Shown here piece after piece: positions 62,113 to 64,000 of a stretch of DNA of 64,000 bases. The stretch spans positions 1 to 64,000 of the forward strand of contig NZ_BQHY01000006.1 of assembly GCF_021602155.1 (NCBI RefSeq), given 5' to 3'. Within the stretch, counting starts at the first letter, position 1; every line of letters starts with the position of its first letter. The position numbers and the translations under genes are program-made. This DNA is from Pseudomonas parakoreensis (GTDB taxonomy: Bacteria > Pseudomonadota > Gammaproteobacteria > Pseudomonadales > Pseudomonadaceae). The notes beneath the pieces were generated by a model. The model was given only the letters and a program-made list of their open reading frames with translations, did not search any database and was not told the DNA's origin.

Positions 62113-63455
62113 ACACGAGCCCACGGCAAAAAATCCTCATCGTCGACGACGAGCCGGATATCCGCGAACTCCTGGAAATCACCCTGGGACGGATGAAACT
62201 CGACACCTTCAGTGCTCGCAACCTCGGCGAAGCCCAGGCGCTGTTACAACGCAATGCGTTCGACCTGTGCCTGACCGACATGCGCCTGCCCGACGGCAGT
62301 GGGCTGGACCTGGTGCAGCACATTCAGCAACGTCATCCACAACTGCCAGTGGCGATGATCACCGCCTATGGCAGTCTGGAAACCGCGATCAACGCATTGA
62401 AGGCTGGCGCCTTCGACTTCCTCACCAAGCCAGTTGATCTGACGCGCTTGCGTGAACTGGTCAGTACCGCGTTGCGCATGCCGGCGGTGGGCGGCGCCGG
62501 CACGTCGATAGACCGACGCCTGCTCGGCGACTCGCTGCCCATGCGCGATCTGCGCAAACAGATCGACAAGCTGGCGCGCAGTCAGGCGCCGGTCTACATC
62601 AGCGGAGAATCGGGCAGCGGCAAAGAACTGGTCGCACGGCTGATCCACGAACAGGGACCGCGCGCCAGCAAACAGTTTGTGCCGGTCAATTGCGGGGCGA
62701 TTCCGTCCGAGCTGATGGAAAGCGAGTTTTTCGGCCATCGCAAGGGCAGCTTTACCGGCGCGGTCGAGGACAAGCCCGGGCTGTTCCAGGCCGCGCACGG
62801 CGGCACCCTGTTTCTCGACGAGGTGGCGGACCTGCCGCTGGCGATGCAGGTCAAACTGCTGCGGGCAATTCAAGAGAAAGCCGTGCGCAGTGTCGGCGGC
62901 CAGCAGGAAGCGGTGGTCGATGTGCGCATTCTCTGTGCTACCCACAAGGATCTCGAGGCCGAGGTCGCCGCCGGGCGCTTTCGCCAGGACCTGTATTACC
63001 GCTTGAACGTGATCGAACTGCGCGTGCCGTCCCTGCGCGAACGGCGCGATGACATCCAGGTATTGGCTGCGCACATGCTCCAGCGCCTGGCGGCAGGCAG
63101 CGGTCGAGCGGCGGCCCGCCTGCATCCACAGGCGCTTGAGGCGCTGAAGAGCTACCGCTTCCCGGGGAATGTGCGAGAGCTGGAAAACGTCCTCGAACGG
63201 GCGCACACGCTGTGTGAAAACCAGTTGATCGAGGCGGCGGACTTACGGCTCAGCGAAGGTAATTGTGCGGTTGAGGGCGGCATCGCCGATCTTACCCGGA
63301 TCGACAACCTTGAGGATTATCTGGAGAACGTCGAGCGCAAGCTGATCCTGCAGGCGCTGGAGGAAACCCGCTGGAATCGCACGGCAGCGGCGCAGCGCTT
63401 GAGTCTGTCATTTCGCTCGATGCGCTATCGGCTGAAGAAACTCGGTCTGGATTGA
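62109..63455 (+). CDS. pilR: PilR, sigma-54-dependent pilin activator
   Basis: This 448-residue response regulator has phosphoacceptor Asp57 (LTDMRLPDG), AAA+ module with GESGSGKE and GSFTGA, and a C-terminal Fis-type helix-turn-helix (TAAAQRLSLSFRSMRYRLKKL). It activates pilA with RpoN. The start is TTG 62109, overlapping the pilS stop (TTGA). An in-frame GTG far upstream inside pilS is less likely. The candidate pilA promoter is about 20 kb away. Confidence 0.95.
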   Translation: MNTSPRQKILIVDDEPDIRELLEITLGRMKLDTFSARNLGEAQALLQRNAFDLCLTDMRLPDGSGLDLVQHIQQRHPQLPVAMITAYGSLETAINALKAGAFDFLTKPVDLTRLRELVSTALRMPAVGGAGTSIDRRLLGDSLPMRDLRKQIDKLARSQAPVYISGESGSGKELVARLIHEQGPRASKQFVPVNCGAIPSELMESEFFGHRKGSFTGAVEDKPGLFQAAHGGTLFLDEVADLPLAMQVKLLRAIQEKAVRSVGGQQEAVVDVRILCATHKDLEAEVAAGRFRQDLYYRLNVIELRVPSLRERRDDIQVLAAHMLQRLAAGSGRAAARLHPQALEALKSYRFPGNVRELENVLERAHTLCENQLIEAADLRLSEGNCAVEGGIADLTRIDNLEDYLENVERKLILQALEETRWNRTAAAQRLSLSFRSMRYRLKKLGLD

Positions 63456-63461
63456 TTCGTT

Positions 63462-63537
63462 AAAAGATCGCAGCCTGCGGCAGCTCCTACAGGAAATGCA
63501 TTCCAATGCAGGAGCTGCCGCAGGCTGCGATCTTTTG
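63462..63537. repeat. REP-type inverted pair (TGTAGGAGCTGCCG family)
   Basis: AAAAGATCGCAGCCTGCGGC and complement, spacer about 20 bases; lies between convergent pilR and thiO. Confidence 0.92.
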
Positions 63538-63545
63538 CTTTTGCC

Positions 63546-64000
63546 TTAAATACGACCTTCAGGCGCATACGGCGCCGGATCGATAATCGGCGTACGCCCG
63601 AGCATCACATCGGCAAACAACTGACAAGACGCCGGCGCCAGCACCAGGCCGTTGCGGTAATGCCCACAGTTCAGCCACAAACCGTCAAACCCTGGCACCC
63701 GGCCGATATACGGAATCCCCTCCGGCGAACCCGGGCGCAAACCGGCCCAATGCCCCACCACTTCGGCCTCCGCCAGCGCCGGCAGCAATTCGACTGCCGA
63801 AGCCTTGAGGCTCTCCAGCGCGACCTCGGTCGGGGTCTTGTCGAAGCCTTCGTGCTCCAGCGTACTGCCGATCAGAATGTGCCCGTCGCGACGTGGAATC
63901 GCATAACGTCCCTTGGCCAGCACCATGCTCGGCAGGAAATCCGCTGCACACTTGTAGAGAATCATCTGGCCCTTGACCGGCTCCACCGGCAGCGTCAGAT
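63546..64000 (-). CDS. thiO: ThiO glycine oxidase, C-terminal part (cut by the window edge)
   Basis: The visible 151 residues are the C-terminal portion of an FAD-dependent amino-acid oxidase of the DadA/ThiO type, which supplies dehydroglycine for thiazole synthesis. Segments LPVEPVKGQMILY, the substrate-binding Arg in GHWAGLRPGSPEGIPYIG and NCGHYRNGLVLAPA are characteristic. The frame stays open to base 64000, so the N-terminal half, with its FAD motif, lies outside. The gene converges on pilR. Confidence 0.9.
   Translation of the reverse strand, partial: LTLPVEPVKGQMILYKCAADFLPSMVLAKGRYAIPRRDGHILIGSTLEHEGFDKTPTEVALESLKASAVELLPALAEAEVVGHWAGLRPGSPEGIPYIGRVPGFDGLWLNCGHYRNGLVLAPASCQLFADVMLGRTPIIDPAPYAPEGRI

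Overview
The window is chromosomal core DNA of a fluorescent pseudomonad, most likely the Pseudomonas fluorescens group. The evidence is recognition of gene families, gene order remembered from Pseudomonas aeruginosa PAO1, and typical Pseudomonas REP repeats. No similarity search was run. I see no phage, integrase, insertion sequence, CRISPR array or toxin island. The novelty is mainly in regulatory DNA and RNA.

Layout. 1-125: a strong stable-RNA-type promoter firing leftward out of the window, probably an rRNA operon. 126-6500: msrPQ (periplasmic methionine sulfoxide repair), pssA (phosphatidylserine synthesis) and ilvI-ilvN-ilvC (branched-chain amino acids) with a long leader. 6501-13928: a DUF4124 protein, a YqcC-family gene, a TPR lipoprotein, mrcB (PBP1B), a fused phosphotransferase/P-loop kinase, a pentapeptide-repeat protein, a TfoX C-terminal-domain protein and the cAMP-binding protein cbpA. 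13990-18180: an iron and heme block with one prrF sRNA gene, phuTUVW without phuS or phuR, and a divergent Rieske gene behind a Fur box. 18176-28712: sfsA, an aminotransferase, dksA, gluQRS and the carbon-control cluster cbrX-cbrA-cbrB-crcZ, followed by pcnB.

28716-42081: folK, panB-panC-panD, pgi, acs, an MpaB-type oxygenase, a SAM methyltransferase, a large DUF748 protein, a DUF2845 protein and a BON-domain protein. 42377-47657: type IV pilus genes pilA and pilBCD, then coaE and yacG. 47664-53749: small or poorly known genes (an ECF-type permease, a thioredoxin-like protein without its cysteines, DUF1780, MOSC), a type II NADH dehydrogenase and a chemoreceptor. 53911-54327: four tRNA genes, including two identical tRNA-Pro. 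54623-60174: clpB with a heat-shock promoter, pgeF, rluD and bamD. 60300-64000: a PP0621-family protein, pilS-pilR and the 3' part of thiO.

How the parts connect. CbrA/CbrB should activate crcZ from a sigma-54 promoter, and CrcZ is expected to titrate Hfq and relieve catabolite repression. PilS/PilR should activate pilA from a sigma-54 promoter also present here. Iron starvation through Fur should switch on both PrrF and phuTUVW. The most intriguing unexplained structure lies upstream of the BON gene: a sigma-54-like element, a perfect-consensus IHF site and two copies of a TGCAA-N-TTGC inverted repeat about three helical turns apart. It looks like an enhancer cassette for an activator I cannot name.
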